NCBI GenBank assembly: GCA_026004655.1
Contig: BPJO01000007.1
Coordinates: 62,001 to 126,000, forward strand
Length of the DNA: 64,000 bases
Direction: 5' to 3'
DNA from: Phycisphaerae bacterium
GTDB taxonomy: Bacteria > Planctomycetota > Phycisphaerae > Tepidisphaerales > Tepidisphaeraceae
Shown: piece after piece, positions 46,030-56,700 of the stretch
Layout: the number at the start of each line of letters is the position of its first letter
How positions within the stretch are numbered: the first letter of the stretch is position 1
Notes under the pieces: generated by a model
The model's input: the letters and a program-made list of their open reading frames with translations, nothing else
Databases searched by the model: none
What the model was told of the DNA's origin: nothing
Position numbers and translations under genes: made by a program

Positions 46030-48369
46030 TTAGATCAAGACCGTGACGGCTTGGCTTTCGGTACCGTTGGCGCCGACAGAAACGATGTGGTAGTACCACG
46101 TTTCGGATGAGGTCACACTTGTATCTATGAAAGTGGTGACCGGTCGTCGGGCAAGCATAGGTTCGGTCAACAGGCTACGCGGACCGTCCACGGTGGCACT
46201 ACGATAGACCCTGAATCCGTTGATCCTCGGTCCGGTGGCCGGGCTAGTGAAGGAAATACGGGCACCGCGACTGGTTTCTTCGGTGAAAACCGTCAGGGGT
46301 GATTTGACGCTACCGACCGGAATGACGTTCTGCACCAGGAAAATATTGTCCTGATAGTCGTAGTTCGTGAAAGATCGGTTGTAGTCATGCAGCATCAGAT
46401 ACGTGTTAGGAATGATTTTTCCTTGTGAGTCCTTGGCCGGCCAGAACCGGACAAAGTGCCCGTATCCGGTACGTCCCTGAGGATCGGGATTGAGTGTCGG
46501 ATCGGACCATTCGTTGTTTTCTACAAGGAAACCGAACGTTTTGCCTTGAGGATTGAATTGTCCCGAGGCGTAGGGTTTGAGTCGGGTATTGTCACTACGG
46601 GGCATGACGGATTGCCCATCGCCTTTGCCGTGTTTGAGAATTTGTTTACTGTTTTTCTTGTTCGTATCACCTTGGACATACCAATTCACGAACGATTGGG
46701 CTGGGACGATGTTGCCTTTTGAATCGACATAAGTTTGCCCGTGAAACGCGGCCAGGAGTGTAACTTTGACCGGTCCGTCGTCGGCCTGTTGCCAATAGGG
46801 CGAGAGGATCTCGTCCCCTCGGGTCTGAACCCTTCCGTTGGTAGACAACCCCTGGCCGTCATAAAAGAGTTTGGTGGTGTATCCAAACAGGTCGTTAACG
46901 ATCAATCTCGCGGTCGGTTCGACGCTTTTTCGATCGTTGGGACGGAACTCGCTCCACTGCTGCCAGTATCCTTTGAGGCTGATGCTGTAGAAGGGATGGT
47001 CCGGGTCATTACTGGTGACCTGAAACTCGCCGGAGTGAAGAGAACCGCTGGTGGCGGTGAACCGGATAACCACGTCGCGGTAGGTGCCCGGGGCAATCGT
47101 GACGTTCGTGCCACCGCCGCGGTCGATCACAAAGTTTCCGGTAGTTCGGACCGAGACCACAAGGTCGGCCGATCCGTTATTTGAAATACGCACCGTGTTA
47201 GTCAGACGAGTGATGTTGGGATAGTTTTCGTCGGGGATCTCGACCTTGTTAAACACCATGCGATCGTTGTTGGGCATGGCGGTGAGGTTGGAAACTCCCA
47301 AAACCGGGACCGAAGCAGCCTGTGAAAGTGGGCGAACGTTCGTGATGATGAACAACAGATCCTGATAATCGTATTCCGATGTGTATTCTTCGACCGCAAC
47401 CAGATAAGTATTTGGCGCCGCATTACCGAACTGGTCTTTGAACGGATAGACCCTCATTTTTCGCAGCTGGTTGTTATTCGGTTCCCAGACCGAGTTCAGC
47501 GCGTCTTCTTGGTAGACATTGCGTGCTCCCCCGGCAGGATTCACAAAACCCGGGAACTCAGCAAAGATGGCAAAGGGGTTATCGCCAGGATCGATCAAGG
47601 TCTGCCCGTACACTTTGGGATTGACGGATTGGGCATCTTCGCGCGGAACATACCAGAGTTGTCGGGTGGAGTCGGGAATACCGGGCGTGTATGTGCCCAG
47701 ACGCACAGCCGGGCCGTTGTCGGTTCCGAAAACCGCCAACGGACGTATGGACACAGCCCCCGGACCGGCCTTGACGAAGTTCTGGATCCTCACCTCATTA
47801 TTCCCAGACGTGGGGGTTCCGAGCTGATACTCGTCAGGGGTCGCATCTCCGACATTGATAGGCAGACCAAACGTGTCGATGACGCGCTGAAGGGACGGTT
47901 CGAGAGAACCCCCGATTCCGGCAGTACTCAGGGCACGAAGCCCGACTGTCACCGAACGACGGTTCGGATCGTTGGTCACAATGACCAAACGTGCGATGTT
48001 GAGCTGCCCTTCGGTTTCGGGGGGGGCGGCAAAGGTAATGGCTAGGTCAAATCGTCTTCCCGGTTTGATCGAAACGCCTTCCGCGGGGAAATTCACGGAG
48101 AAGTTTTTCCGGGCATCACCGGACAGTCGGATCGAACCGGGACTCAACGTCAAATTGCCTGTGCCCGTGTTGGTGATCCTCAGGATTTGGGTGTTGGATG
48201 TTCCGACGACGGCATTGAAGTACATCGTCCGCTGGGTGATGGAAATCGACGGAGTTGTGGCGGCAGAAGCCACCAATCCGGTCGTTTCACCGATGAAAGA
48301 AGGGTTGGTCGGACTTGCGGAGAGAAACTGTCGATTCTCGAGTGCTTCGATATCAAATTTGGATTGCAT
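46030..48369 (-). CDS. Exported multi-domain protein with Ig-like and fibronectin-type domains
   Basis: A 779-residue protein with the planctomycete export signature IEALENRQFLSA at residues 7-18. It then has an Ig-like domain of the 'choice-of-anchor D' type (about 40-150, with ILRITNTGTGNLTLSP). An uncharacterised repeated module follows: VYGQTLIDPGDNPFAIF with WEPNNNQLRKMRVYPF, and again YVDSKGNIVPAQSFVNWYV with GYGHFVRFWPAKDSQG. A second Ig-like domain lies in between, and a fibronectin type III domain ends the protein (about 690-779). No enzyme motif is seen. It lies 36 bp after the sorbosone-dehydrogenase-like gene, so the two are probably co-transcribed. A cell-surface or secreted role is inferred from the signature. 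Confidence 0.78.
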   Translation of the reverse strand: MQSKFDIEALENRQFLSASPTNPSFIGETTGLVASAATTPSISITQRTMYFNAVVGTSNTQILRITNTGTGNLTLSPGSIRLSGDARKNFSVNFPAEGVSIKPGRRFDLAITFAAPPETEGQLNIARLVIVTNDPNRRSVTVGLRALSTAGIGGSLEPSLQRVIDTFGLPINVGDATPDEYQLGTPTSGNNEVRIQNFVKAGPGAVSIRPLAVFGTDNGPAVRLGTYTPGIPDSTRQLWYVPREDAQSVNPKVYGQTLIDPGDNPFAIFAEFPGFVNPAGGARNVYQEDALNSVWEPNNNQLRKMRVYPFKDQFGNAAPNTYLVAVEEYTSEYDYQDLLFIITNVRPLSQAASVPVLGVSNLTAMPNNDRMVFNKVEIPDENYPNITRLTNTVRISNNGSADLVVSVRTTGNFVIDRGGGTNVTIAPGTYRDVVIRFTATSGSLHSGEFQVTSNDPDHPFYSISLKGYWQQWSEFRPNDRKSVEPTARLIVNDLFGYTTKLFYDGQGLSTNGRVQTRGDEILSPYWQQADDGPVKVTLLAAFHGQTYVDSKGNIVPAQSFVNWYVQGDTNKKNSKQILKHGKGDGQSVMPRSDNTRLKPYASGQFNPQGKTFGFLVENNEWSDPTLNPDPQGRTGYGHFVRFWPAKDSQGKIIPNTYLMLHDYNRSFTNYDYQDNIFLVQNVIPVGSVKSPLTVFTEETSRGARISFTSPATGPRINGFRVYRSATVDGPRSLLTEPMLARRPVTTFIDTSVTSSETWYYHIVSVGANGTESQAVTVLI

Positions 48370-48405
48370 CGTTTTCCCGTGTTTAAAACTTCACCGCACC
48401 ATGGT

Positions 48406-50678
48406 TTAGAGTAAAACCCATTCCGAACCCTCGATCGGACGGTCGCTGAACAGATCGTTGGTAACCGAACTCGTTGTATTAAATGTTGACGGGGTTGACG
48501 ACCGCGGGACAGGGTTTAGGGAATTAACCGGAACGCCTTCGATAAACCCTCGTAGTTGAACTACTGTTGAATACAGTCCGTCCGGATCGTCACTGGCGAT
48601 GGCGAGATTCGCATAGCGGTAAGTGGTGTCCCCGGCCGGGCGGACATATTTGACATTGAACGTAAAAGATTGTCCGGGGCGCAATCTGAAATCGCTGGTC
48701 GGAAGATTGGTTACGACAAAACTTCTACGATCGCGTCCGGTGATCTTGATAGCCGAGACATCGATATTGACGGAATACGTGGACGAATTGTTGGTAATCG
48801 TGACCGAATTGCTCCGACCGTTCATATCCCCGGGCGGGGCATACATCGAAATTTTGGTTTTGTTGGTGACCAGATCGCCAGCCAGAGGACGGTGCAGGCG
48901 GATTGTTCCTGCACCCCCGGTACGATTATCTAAGCTGATCGAGTAGAGATTCCCGTTTCGGGTATCTTCGACCAGGTCGAGGACTTGGAACATATTGGTC
49001 AGACCTTCGGTTCCTTCAATCGCGGCCGAGGATTGAGTAAACGTTCCATCGGGATTGGGTTTAAGGATGAGAATATCCGCCCCGGCAGCGTAACGGGCGA
49101 TCAAAAGTTGGCCTTTGAGCTTTCCACCAAACGTATCGGATTGATATTCAATTACTCCGTTGGGGGACTGGTGTGCTCCGAAATTGTAGGCGATTCCGCG
49201 ATAATTGGATTCGGGTTGGACCCCTGCAGGGTAATCCCGGACTTCCTGTGGGTCATTTCCGGCTCCCGAGGTGGGGTTTCCGCCGTTAAGGATGTATTCC
49301 CCACGGGTGGGGTTGGGGTGTCCGTAGTATCCGCCTTCCACGATATCGAACAGGTAATCGTCGATGGACTGTTGGACGCCGGTGATGCTTTCGTTGATGG
49401 TGGTGGTACGGGGGTCGTCGGGGGTGTTTCCGCCCGCGGATGAACTGTTGGCAGGGACGTATAGGTGTCCGTTCGAATGCCAAACCATATCGTACGCGTT
49501 TCGGATCCCGTAAGCGTAAAATCTCAGGGGATTCGTGCCCTTGTAGTAGTTGTAGGGTTTGGATGAGTTGGGATCGAGATTGATCGGTCCGTTGGTTGCC
49601 AACCAGTCTTCGATTCCGATTCGAGTCCCTCGGGTCTGCAGTTGCAATCGGAACAGGGCTGCGGTTGAAACCTCTTCGGGTCGATTACCCCAAGTGCTGT
49701 CAGCCTCTCCCATCGCTGACTGAGAAGGGATAACGAAATACAAGTTCCGTTTGATCGGATCAAAGGTGATCTGGTTATTCAGATGATCTTTTACCGATCG
49801 CGGGATGTTGACGACCACGTCCTGATAGACAGACAGGTCAGAACCATAGAGCCGAGAGATTTTTCCGGTGTAATTGTCGGCGTAGGTGCTGACGGTATCA
49901 CCGAACTTGGCTTGACCGTGGCTGACCCACAAGACCGGGTTATTGGGGTCGGTGGAACGGGGGTCAAAAGTTAACCCGGTGATGAACCGCGCACCCCCCG
50001 TTGTTTGTTCGGATGATATCGAGCCTTTCCTCGTTCGAAAGGGTTCCGTCGGAGTTGATAGTATATCGGTAGATATATCCGCTGAGGGTTCCGACATAGA
50101 GCCGGTGATCGGGGCTTATCGCAACAGCGCTGAGCCCAAAGTTGCTGGTCTTACTGATTAACGATTGTTTGCTGAACTTGATATCGGGATCACCCTGGGC
50201 GTACTCGGTTCCCGTGGTGAAGTAGTAAGTGGCTGATTCCAAAGCGTTATTGGATACGTCCGTGATCTTGGGATCGGTCGGATGGAGATTGAACTCCACA
50301 CGATAAAGCGTGTTGGCGTCGAGGAGTTGGGTGGGTTTGACGGTGATCGTGTCACCCCCGCCGGATGTGGCGACGTTCGCAGTGTTGACCACCTGGTTGT
50401 CGGAATTGCGGATGATCCGGAACTGGGACCGACGAAGCGAAGTTTCCTTGATTCCGCCGCCCGGACCGAGTTCGACGGTTAACGTGATAGCCGTGTCACG
50501 ATGGGCAGCACTGGTACCCTCCCGTGACGTCAATCCCGGTGGTTCGAGGAACTGCGGACGCGAAAAGCCCTTGGGTTTCACCAATATAATTGGGAGAAAG
50601 TTTTAACCAAGCGATTGAACCGCTGAAGAGTCGTCGATTCTCGAGAGATTCAATTCCTGATGAAACTGCTGAACTCAT
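48406..50678 (-). CDS. Exported glucose/sorbosone-dehydrogenase-like beta-propeller (two frameshifts)
   Basis: About 757 residues if repaired. The N-terminus has the signature IESLENRRLFSG followed by SPNYIGETQG. Next is a bacterial Ig-like domain (about 55-145, TLYRVEFNLHPTDPKI). A six-bladed propeller of the glucose/sorbosone dehydrogenase type follows (about 155-550): LSAVAISPDHRLYVGTLSGY, YAYGIRNAYDMVWHSNG, GGYYGHPNP and GQLLIARYAAGADI. These enzymes use PQQ or bind carbohydrate. A choice-of-anchor-D-like Ig domain ends the protein. Breaks are extra bases near 50568-50570 and in six Cs at 49994-49999. It is the first gene of a two-gene unit with 46030-48369. Confidence 0.78.
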
Positions 50679-50700
50679 TTAAAAATCCTGTCAACATATC

Positions 50701-50720
50701 ACCCGTATGACGGGTTTTTT
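50701..50720 (+). terminator. Hairpin with T-tract upstream of the sorbosone-dehydrogenase-like gene
   Basis: A perfect 6-bp inverted repeat ACCCGT-ATG-ACGGGT is followed immediately by a run of Ts (50715-50720), the form of an intrinsic terminator on the plus strand. No plus-strand gene ends here. It lies just before the start of a minus-strand gene, so it might end an antisense transcript or be coincidental. Confidence 0.4.
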
Positions 50721-51075
50721 GTCCTAAAGGATGACTGTTTCGGGTTATTGGTAAGGATGGACACCCGAAAGCCCATGAGCTCACACCCAGTGGATACGAG
50801 TCGAGTCCCGACCTGCAGCAGATGTCGTTGATCTCATCAGCGGCGGCAGGATTATCCTAACCCAATTCTCTTTCTCAAAGACGATTGAGAGTATTTTTTT
50901 TTTCAAAAACAAACTGAGTTCATGAAAATCGATGTCGCATGTGCAAAAAAATAAGGCAATCAAAACTTGATTCTAACGTTGTTGCCTATTTTATAGGCGA
51001 TAAGATGCCTGTTTGGCGACTGATAACTGTTTCGCACGGATTTTGCATATCTGAGATCGGCGGGTATTGTCTCAC

Positions 51076-51174
51076 CCTGTAGCCTTCGGGTAAACAGGTT
51101 GCCCCAAGGCAGAGAAATGCTCTCCCCGTCGTTTCCCGGTGGGGGAAACGTAACGGTAGGACAATTTTTTTTTG
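51076..51174 (+). promoter_or_regulatory. Structured leader upstream of glnA
   Basis: Three potential hairpins are packed in 76 bp: CCTGT/ACAGG closed by a TTCG loop (51076-51098), TGCC-CCAA-GGCA (51100-51111), and the perfect 8-bp stem CGTTTCCC/GGGAAACG (51131-51151). A nine-T run follows at 51166-51174. It ends 29 bp before the glnA start. This could be an attenuator or riboswitch-like element controlling glutamine synthetase. I do not recognise a known glutamine riboswitch core. The rest of 50679-51203 holds no gene. Confidence 0.4.
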
Positions 51175-51203
51175 GGTTTATGACCGAATCGGAGTTTTGC
51201 CTT

Positions 51204-53373
51204 ATGGCTAATCCACGCCAAACCGCTATTGCTTCTATTGTTTCGACCAAGCATAAGCTTGATAATCTGGATTTTCGAAGCACGCACGTCAAAGACCTTT
51301 TTGGTGTCAATGTCTTTAGTGAACAGGTTCAACGTCAGCGTCTTCCTAAACCGGTATTCAAGAAGCTTCAGGAAACCATCCATAAAGGTGCTCCCTTGGA
51401 TCCGAGCATCGCCGATGTCGTTGCTGCTGCGATGAAGGATTGGGCGGTCGAAAAAGGGGGCGACACACTATACGCACCTGTTCCAACCCATGACCGGTGC
51501 TACTGCCGAAAAGCACGACACCTTTGTAATGCCTACCGGCACCGGTGACGCCATCGCGCAATTCAGCGGTAAAGAGCTGGTTCAAGGCGAACCCGACGCG
51601 AGTTCTTTCCCCTCCGGTGGACTTCGCGCAACCTTCGAAGCCCGTGGGTACACTGCCTGGGACCCGACTTCGCCGGCGTATGTTGTCGAAAACCCCAATG
51701 GTGCCACGCTGGTTATCCCAACCGCTTTCCTTTCTTGGACCGGTGAAGCACTGGACAAGAAAACCCCGTTGCTCAAGTCCATGGACGCCATTGCCAAGAG
51801 TGCCCGTCGGGTCCTGAAAATTTTCGGTAAAAATCCCGAAAAAATCTTCACAACTGTCGGTCCGGAACAGGAATATTTCCTGATCGACAAGAACTTCTAT
51901 TATGCCCGTCCGGACTTGCTAGCTTGCGGGCGTACGCTCTTTGGGGCGCCTCCGCCCAAGGGACAGGAACTGGAAGATCAGTATTTCGGGTCGATCCCGG
52001 TTCGTGTATTGGCTTACATGAGCGAATGTGAAGCTGAACTGTTCAAACTCGGGATTCCGGTCAAAACTCGTCACAACGAAGTGGCGCCCAGCCAGTACGA
52101 GATCGCCCCGACGTTCGAAAACAGCAACCTGGCAACCGATCACCAGAACCTGATCATGGAAGTGCTCCGAAAGACGGCCGACAAATACGGACTGGTCTGT
52201 TTGTTGCACGAAAAACCGTTTGCCGGAATCAACGGATCGGGTAAGCACAATAACTGGTCGATCAGTACTGAATCAGAAAACCTGCTCGACCCGGGCAGTA
52301 ATACGCACGAAAACTTACAGTTCCTCGTCTTCTGTACAGCCGTGATCCGGGCAATCAACAAATATGCCGAAATCCTTCGTCTATCGATCGCGTCGGCTCA
52401 TAATGACCATCGTCTCGGTGCTAACGAAGCACCCCCGGCCATCATTTCGATATTCCTCGGCGACATGCTGACAGACATCTACGACCAGATCGAAAAGGGA
52501 GGCGCCAAATCGACCAAGGTCGGAGGTATCTTCAAGACGGGCGCTTCGGTACTGCCCGAGTTTCCAAAAGATTCCGGGGACCGAAACCGGACTTCCCCGT
52601 TTGCGTTTACCGGTAACAAGTTCGAGTTCCGAGCGGTCGGTTCCAGCGCGAATATCGCGGGTCCCAACACCGTCTTGAATACGATCGTTGCAGAATCCCT
52701 GGACTACATGGCCGATCAACTGGAAGCTTCTCTCAAGAGCGGCAAGGATCTGGCGGCGGCGGTCGGTGAAGTCGTCCAGGCAGCCTATAAAGAAAGCAAA
52801 CGCGTGTTGTTCAACGGAAACGGTTATTCCGAAGAATGGCATAAGGAGGCTGAAAAACGCGGACTTCCAAACCTCAAAAATACCATCGAAGCACTTCCGG
52901 TGGTCATTCGGAAAGATACCATCGAGCTGTTCAGCAAGTACGGCGTATATTCCGAAACCGAACTGAAAAGCCGGTTCAACATCCTCTCCGAAGCCTACGC
53001 CAAAGCCCTGGCGATCGAGGGCAAGACCGCTTTGATGATGGCCAAGACCATGATTCTTCCAGCAGCGGTACGATACCTCGGCGAACTGTCTTCTAGCGTC
53101 GCTTCTGCCAAGTCGGCAGGGATAACGCCCAACGTTGAGGTTCTCAACGCTGTCAATAACGGGATTTCTGATCTGCAGAAGGCTATCACTAAACTCGAAA
53201 AAGCCGTTTATCACGAAGCCGAAGGCGAACCTTACGATCATGCCAAACATGCTCGTCAGGCTATTTTCCCGGCTTTGGCCGAGATCCGTGAGGCAGCGGA
53301 CAAACTCGAAACGCTCGTTGCCGACGACTTGTGGCCTTTGCCGACCTATCGTGAAATGTTGTTCATCAAATAA
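51204..53373 (+). CDS. glnA: Glutamine synthetase type III (one frameshift)
   Basis: A GSIII enzyme (GlnN type), about 722 residues, which makes glutamine from glutamate, ammonia and ATP. Conserved parts are [21 protein letters not shown], the metal-site region [27 protein letters not shown], the ATP/metal segment [12 protein letters not shown] and [19 protein letters not shown]. The frame breaks at 51456-51460 in a five-G run; removing one G gives [22 protein letters not shown], as expected for the family. The start at 51204 is chosen from GGAG 9 nt upstream and the usual N-terminus. A structured leader precedes it and an excellent terminator follows, so it is a single-gene unit. Confidence 0.93.
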
Positions 53374-53417
53374 CACCCCGAACGACTCTTTTCTTTCTTG
53401 AAAGATTCGGTCACCCT

Positions 53418-53456
53418 CGACACCCATGTTGGAAAAAACGTGGGTGTCGGTTTTTT
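53418..53456 (+). terminator. Rho-independent terminator of glnA
   Basis: A 13-bp stem (53418-53430 with 53437-53449, one G-T pair) closes a six-base loop and is followed by six Ts at 53451-53456. It lies 45 bp after the glnA stop. It is the clearest intrinsic terminator in the window. The remaining 250 bp to 53710 are AT-rich and hold no gene that I can support. Confidence 0.9.
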
Positions 53457-53710
53457 ACCTTTGGATGATCTTCCGGTATAAAATGGATTTAATTATTACA
53501 AAGAGTATATAAATACGACACTTTTAACAGTGTTAATCCTCCTAAAAGAAGAAAATTAGAGTATTTTCGTTGATTTTTGTTCGATATTGCGTATCTTCAC
53601 ACGAGTAAGTGATCTCTTGGCGGATTTCATGATGATCCGGGCAATCACGAGCGGGAAAGTATCCCGCGTCAGATGATGTTCCTGATCCTCTTTTGTAACG
53701 ACGGTGCAAC

Positions 53711-56700
53711 ATGGTTTTCTCGTATAGTGGCGCGTTGAGGGCTGAACTATTGGAACCCCGCCGACTGTTATCGGGTTCTGTCTTGTCCAGCCCATTCCAT
53801 GACGCAGTGGCTCGGTCGACCGAGGTCATCACCGCCAGTTTCAAGAAAAACGCCCCTACGTCAGCTTTAGGCACAAGTTTTGATCGGATCGGGAAATACG
53901 TCGTTCATGCGGTCAGCAACCGTCCTACGGACCTCCGCGAAATCGCCAGGAAAACCGGTGAATCGGCTAATGATCTTTTCCAAAAGGGGTTACGAGAGAT
54001 CTGGTGGATGGGAAAACGCGCCCAGACCCTGGCCGGTCAGTGGATCGTCCGGTTTGATGATTTTTCTGGAAGTCCCCAAAAACAGCTTCGTGCTGCTCGA
54101 AATCTGGTCGGGCAGATTTCGGGTGTGAAAGTCGATCGGTTCACCTATCTGGACGGGACTTTTCTGATCCGTACCCCGGAAACCACCGGATACCGTCAGT
54201 TGGCGACCCAAATGTCCGGTCTTCCAGGGTTCAAGTATATTGAACCGAACTTCGTTTTCGCCCGTCCACAAGCCGTTCCGAATGATCCGACCTACTCACA
54301 ACAATGGGCTTGGGATAAAATTAATGCCCCGGCTGCTTGGGATGTTACGACCGGTTCGAACGATATCGTAGTAGCAGTACTGGATACCGGGGCGCAAGTC
54401 ACTCACCCTGATCTATCGGCCAACATTTTTGTCAATCCATTCGAAACCCCCGGAAATGGGATTGATGATGACGGAAACGGATTTATTGATGACGTCCGGG
54501 GATGGAACTTCGGAAACAATACGCCGACCGTCGATACTGATCGACACGGAACGCATGTTGCCGGGACGATCGGCGCCGTCGGGAACAACTCCACCGGTGT
54601 CACCGGTCTCAACTGGTCTGTCAAAATCCTTCCGTTAGACATTTTTCCCGACAACTACACCAGCAGCAGTTATTACATCGCGGCCTTGGCTTATCTGAAT
54701 GGGTTGAAGCTTCGGGGGGTCAACGTTGTAGCATCGAACAACAGTTACGGGGCTCTGGGGGGAACATCCACTGCGGTCAAAGAAGCGATTCGCTCCAATG
54801 CCAATCAGAACATCCTGTTCGTGGCAGCAGCAGGCAACGACGGACAAAATGTTTCATCCAGTGGATTTAGTCCTGCGACCAACGGAGAGCCCAACTCCAT
54901 CGCGGTGGCAGCTAGTACATCGACTGACGCCCGGGCCAGTTTCAGCAACTGGGGGACTAACGTCGATATTGCTGCTCCGGGTCAAAATATTCGTTCCACC
55001 ACACCCACCAACAGTTACGGTGATCTCAGTGGTACGTCGATGGCTTCGCCTCATGTGGCGGGTCTGGTTGCGCTAGCCTATTCGGTGGTTCCCAACGCCA
55101 GTTATCATCAGATCAAGCAAGCTATCCTTGACGGGGGTGATCCGGTCAGCTGGGCTTCAACTCCGACCGCAACCAACAAGCGCATCAATGCCGCTGGCAC
55201 CATCAACATCGTCCGTACGCATGTTAGCGGTAAGGCGTTTCTGGACCTCAATCGTGACGGGATACAACAAACCGGCGAATCAGCGCTGAGAGGCTGGAAA
55301 GTCTTCCACGACGCCAACAACAACGGTGTCCGTGACGCTTCCGAACCCTACGCCAACATCCAACTCAACGGTCAGTATGATTTGATCGTTCCTGCTGGTC
55401 TGCAACGTATTCGCCTTGAAAACCAAAGCGGATATACCGTCACCCTCGGTTCGTCAGGCTATTCATTTACTCTGAATCAGTATGATTCGAGCACCGGGAT
55501 TGATTTTGCCGTTGCTCCCAACAACACCGGTGTCATTGAAGGTATTGTCTTTGTCGATGCCAACGGGAACGGGACCCGTGACGCAGGCGAATCCCCCCTG
55601 GCCGGCTCGACCGTATTTCTGGATGTAAACAACAACGGTACTCTGGAACCTGCCAGTGTCTTTCATGCTCCCGACACGCCCATTGGCATCCCCGACATGC
55701 GTACCATCACCAGCAACCTCTACGTGGTTCGCTCCGGTACGATCAGCGATGTCAATGTGACACTTAATATCACGCATCCGTATGTCAACGATCTGCGAGT
55801 CACTTTGATTCATCCGGACGGGACCCGAGTCCGCTTGGTCAATAACAACGGGGGTGGCGGGGATAACTTCAACAACACCGTTTTTGATGACCAGGCTTCT
55901 ACCCCGATCACCTCGGGTTCGGCTCCGTTTTCCGGTTCGTTCCGACCGATCGATTCGTTGAGCAGTCTCAACGGTAAACCGGCTACCGGAGGTTGGCAGC
56001 TCGAGATCGTGGACGGGGGGGCATCCGATATCGGTGTCCTGAACGGATGGTCCTTGTCGTTCGATAACGCGAATGGGGACGCAGTTCAATACACTTCTGC
56101 GGACGGAACATACCGTTTCGGCGGGTTATCCGCGGGGACACACCGGGTCCGGATCGGAACCCGAACCGGATTTAACATCACCGCGCCAACTGCGGGGCTT
56201 TGGACCCAAACCCTCACGTCAGGTCAGGTCGCTTCCGGACGCGATTTTGCGCTTCAACCTCAGTCAGTCTTTCAGCCGTCTTCGATCACCGGACAGCTCT
56301 GGTATGACGCCAACGCCAACGGTACGCGGGATAGCAACGATTATGCGTTGACCAACTGGATTGCGTACCTGGATACCAACAACAACGATCAAATCGATCC
56401 CGGGGAACCCATGACCCGGACTGATGAATCGGGCAATTATCGGTTCGACGGGCTCTTACCGGGATCCTATTCCGTCCGCACGGCTTCGTATCGCGGGTAT
56501 TTTCTGTCCAGACCTCTGAGCAACGAATACAACCTGACTCTGTCGGCTGGAAGTTCGGTCAATCCGGGGGATTTTGCCTACTCTCAGCGGACCATCTCGG
56601 GAACGGTTTTCATCGATCAAAACGCCAATGGTAATAAAGACGGAAACGATACCACAGGCCTGACCGGGTACACCGTTTACATCGATAGCAACAACAACGG

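Noticed and set aside
52381..53427. 348-codon antisense frame across the glnA 3' half
   Set aside because: It is a shadow of the conserved glutamine synthetase frame and also runs into the glnA terminator region.
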